From Blasia pusilla (Eukaryota; Marchantiophyta; Marchantiopsida; Blasiales): a DNA stretch of 64,000 nucleotides. Shown here piece after piece: positions 61,984 to 64,000 of the stretch. Within the stretch, counting starts at the first letter, position 1, and each line of letters starts with the position of its first letter. The stretch lies in NCBI GenBank assembly GCA_050084515.1, contig CM114271.1:16740001-16804000 (forward strand), in the 5' to 3' direction. The notes below the pieces were generated by a model. That model saw only the letters and a list, made by a program, of their open reading frames with translations, was not told the origin of the DNA and searched no databases. Made by a program: the position numbers and the translations under genes.

Positions 61984-64000
61984 CAACTGTGGAATGAATT
62001 CTGTCAGTATATGTCTTGTTTCCTGAGTCGCTGCCGTTCCATTGCTTCTGTGGGATCAGTTTAATGACCTGGACTATCTGTGAAATTGAGAATACACCAC
62101 AATGTATTGTGCGGTTACCTTCAGGTGTTGACAAACTAATAGATTCCCAGTGCCGAGCTACTATTGGTATAGTTTCTATCTTAATCATGGTAAACGTAAG
62201 CTTAACAAAGCAGGACAAAGCCGGTGGTTAGGCAGACGCCCCGTTGTTCGGGGTGTTGCTATGAATCCAGTTGATCGTCCTCATTGTGTCCTTCCAAACC
62301 ACTCTAGAGCTGTGCAACTCCATGGCGTTGACTGTGTCATGGCTGTGTGATCAGTTTCATGGCCTTCATGCAGATATAATTGTAATTGTGGAATGAATTC
62401 TCTTAGCGTGTATCTTGTTTCCTCACAGTCTATTCCATTCAATGGCTTTCACATTGCAACTGTGGCATCAGTTTCATGACCTTGACAACAATCTATGGGT
62501 CACTTTGGAGAATGGAGAGGGTTGGAGGAAAGTTGATCTATTCCTCTTCCCTTCCCTTCCCTTATCTCATCTACATTGCTCCAAGAAAACTTTCTTCCCA
62601 AACTCTTTTCACTACTCATATTGGAAATTTATCTTTGGCTATCTTTTGTGCCCTTACCTGATGAAAATTCAATATGAAAATATAATCCTTATGAGAATTG
62701 AATATTGGAAGGAAAGTTTCTCAGTTTCTCTTTTCCCCTCCCTTATTGAAAATTCGACCGTCTCTCTAGCCTGTTAAAGGTAAATGCTTTACAAAGAAAC
62801 TCTGAATTTCATTGAAAATTTATCCTTTTTTTCCTTTCCTATTGAAAAGTTCATCCTTATCTATCTTTCTTCGTCTGTTGAAAATCAAACACTTCAAAAT
62901 AGAATACTTAATGAAGTCCTCTTCTTTCCCTCGTATATTGAAAATAAACACTTACAAAAAAAGCCCTTCCTCATGAAAACTTATCCTATCACGAAAATCT
63001 ATCTCGTCTTGTATTATACGAGGACTTCATAAAAAAATTTAAGGATTTCATTTTCAATAAGGGAAAGGAAGAGATAAATATTTAGAAAAGAGGAAAGTTT
63101 TACTTTTTGTAAGATTGTGTTTGCCTGAATAATAAAATAGAGAATAGAAAGAATGATCAATTTTTTTCTATGAATGGAGTGGGGAGATTTTCCAAATGAC
63201 AGACGAATGCTTATAAAATGGAATATTCGGCTAGATCTAATGAATAAAATTAAACTTCATTAACCACATAAAATGAACTTCTTTGTTGAATTGTGGAATG
63301 GTGAACGAAAATTTCACTCCATAATAACCAATTGTCATACATTCTTTCTACTAGAGTTGCGGAGGACTTGAAAAGAAGTTTTCTGAATTTAAAATCTAGG
63401 GTTATATCCATTATAATTCTTAGAACCAAGGATAAGATGGTCTTGTGCCACACAAATCTTGAAAAGAAGGTATTAATAATCATGCTTGGATGTGTTAACA
63501 TTGGTTAGCTGATTTGAGACTTGTGACAACAGGTACTTCTATATGGGGTTCTGAAATCCTAAAATCCATCTCACAAGTGGATACACTTATCTCCAAACTC
63601 AAGTAAACTTTGGTAGTTCAATGGAATTTTGTTTAGAGTGAAAAATAAAAAGTACCAGTTCTAGGTTCATGTGGCATACATGCACAACTCACTATTTAGG
63701 ATAAGATAATAGATATTTGTGTGGATCGTAAGTACCTTTTGTCCTTATCCATGTTAAGAGTGGAAGATCGGGTTCCCTTATTATTTATGTGCATATTCTC
63801 ATTCTTCCACTCCATGAAAAGTGATTTTTTTCTTGTGTATGTAAGTATCTGATATGGTTAGTAGTTGATATAAGACCAAAAATCCAAATAAAAATATAGC
63901 TGGTTAGATATGGTTGAACTTACTTGGAAATTACTCGTTAGATATTACTTGGAAATCACTCGTTATTGGTTGAACTTACTTGGAAATCTATCGTTGTGAT
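61984..64000. other. gene-free end of the window
   Basis: 3' flank of the DUF2358 gene, then AT-rich DNA. GTGGAATGAATTCT...TCTTGTTTCCT...TCAGTTT(A/C)ATGACCT appears twice (from about 61989 and 62388), a ~100-bp duplication. From 62550 the sequence is built of short AT-rich words such as TTGAAAAT. No supported gene. Confidence 0.5.

Overview
The window is nuclear DNA of a plant. Three interrupted or intronless genes have clear plant homologues: a PEX11 peroxin, a C2-GRAM-VASt protein of the BAGP1 type with 17 exons, and a plastid-targeted DUF2358 protein with 5 exons. GT-AG introns keep the reading frame and an LTR element primes with the initiator-Met tRNA. GA-rich leaders and a retrotransposon-borne DNA methyltransferase would fit an early-diverging streptophyte such as a bryophyte, but the species cannot be read from the sequence.

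Layout: 1-2790 is gene-free, repeat-like DNA with a near-perfect long hairpin. 2795-3310 holds three ~186-bp tandem repeats beside PEX11 (3689-4447, minus). 4448-6240 is a CT/GA-rich flank with one possible small ORF. 6240-8970 is gene-free with relics of a Ty3/gypsy element. 8974-13950 is a Ty1/copia element with LTRs, PBS, PPT and a 5-bp target duplication, but broken ORFs. 14100-15700 is an eroded minus-strand gypsy relic. 15954-25222 and 32028-41500 are two related minus-strand Ty3/gypsy elements (called el1 and el2 here). 43381-45240 is a 5'-truncated plus-strand relative (el3). Between them lie AT-rich gene-free DNA, a fragment of another gypsy pol (27615-28670) and a decayed LTR (30360-30830). 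48262-55533 is the BAGP1-like gene and 59266-61983 the DUF2358 gene.

The most unusual system is the el1/el2 family. Its order is gag, aspartic protease, cytosine-5 DNA methyltransferase (DNMT3-like motifs I, IV, VI, VIII, X in normal order), reverse transcriptase, RNase H, DDE integrase, and a PHD finger after the integrase. The PHD finger is also visible in el3. Reading in the element direction, the termini are arranged B - ORFs - A - B - A, a split-direct-repeat pattern rather than two equal LTRs, in both el1 and el2. El1 has TG...CA ends and a 4-bp ACCA flank repeat. All copies here are broken. Most stops I could compare between the two copies look like C-to-T changes at CAG or CGA, as expected for methylated DNA. 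A retrotransposon carrying both a methylation writer and a histone-tail reader would be equipped to mark or find chromatin; that function is inference.
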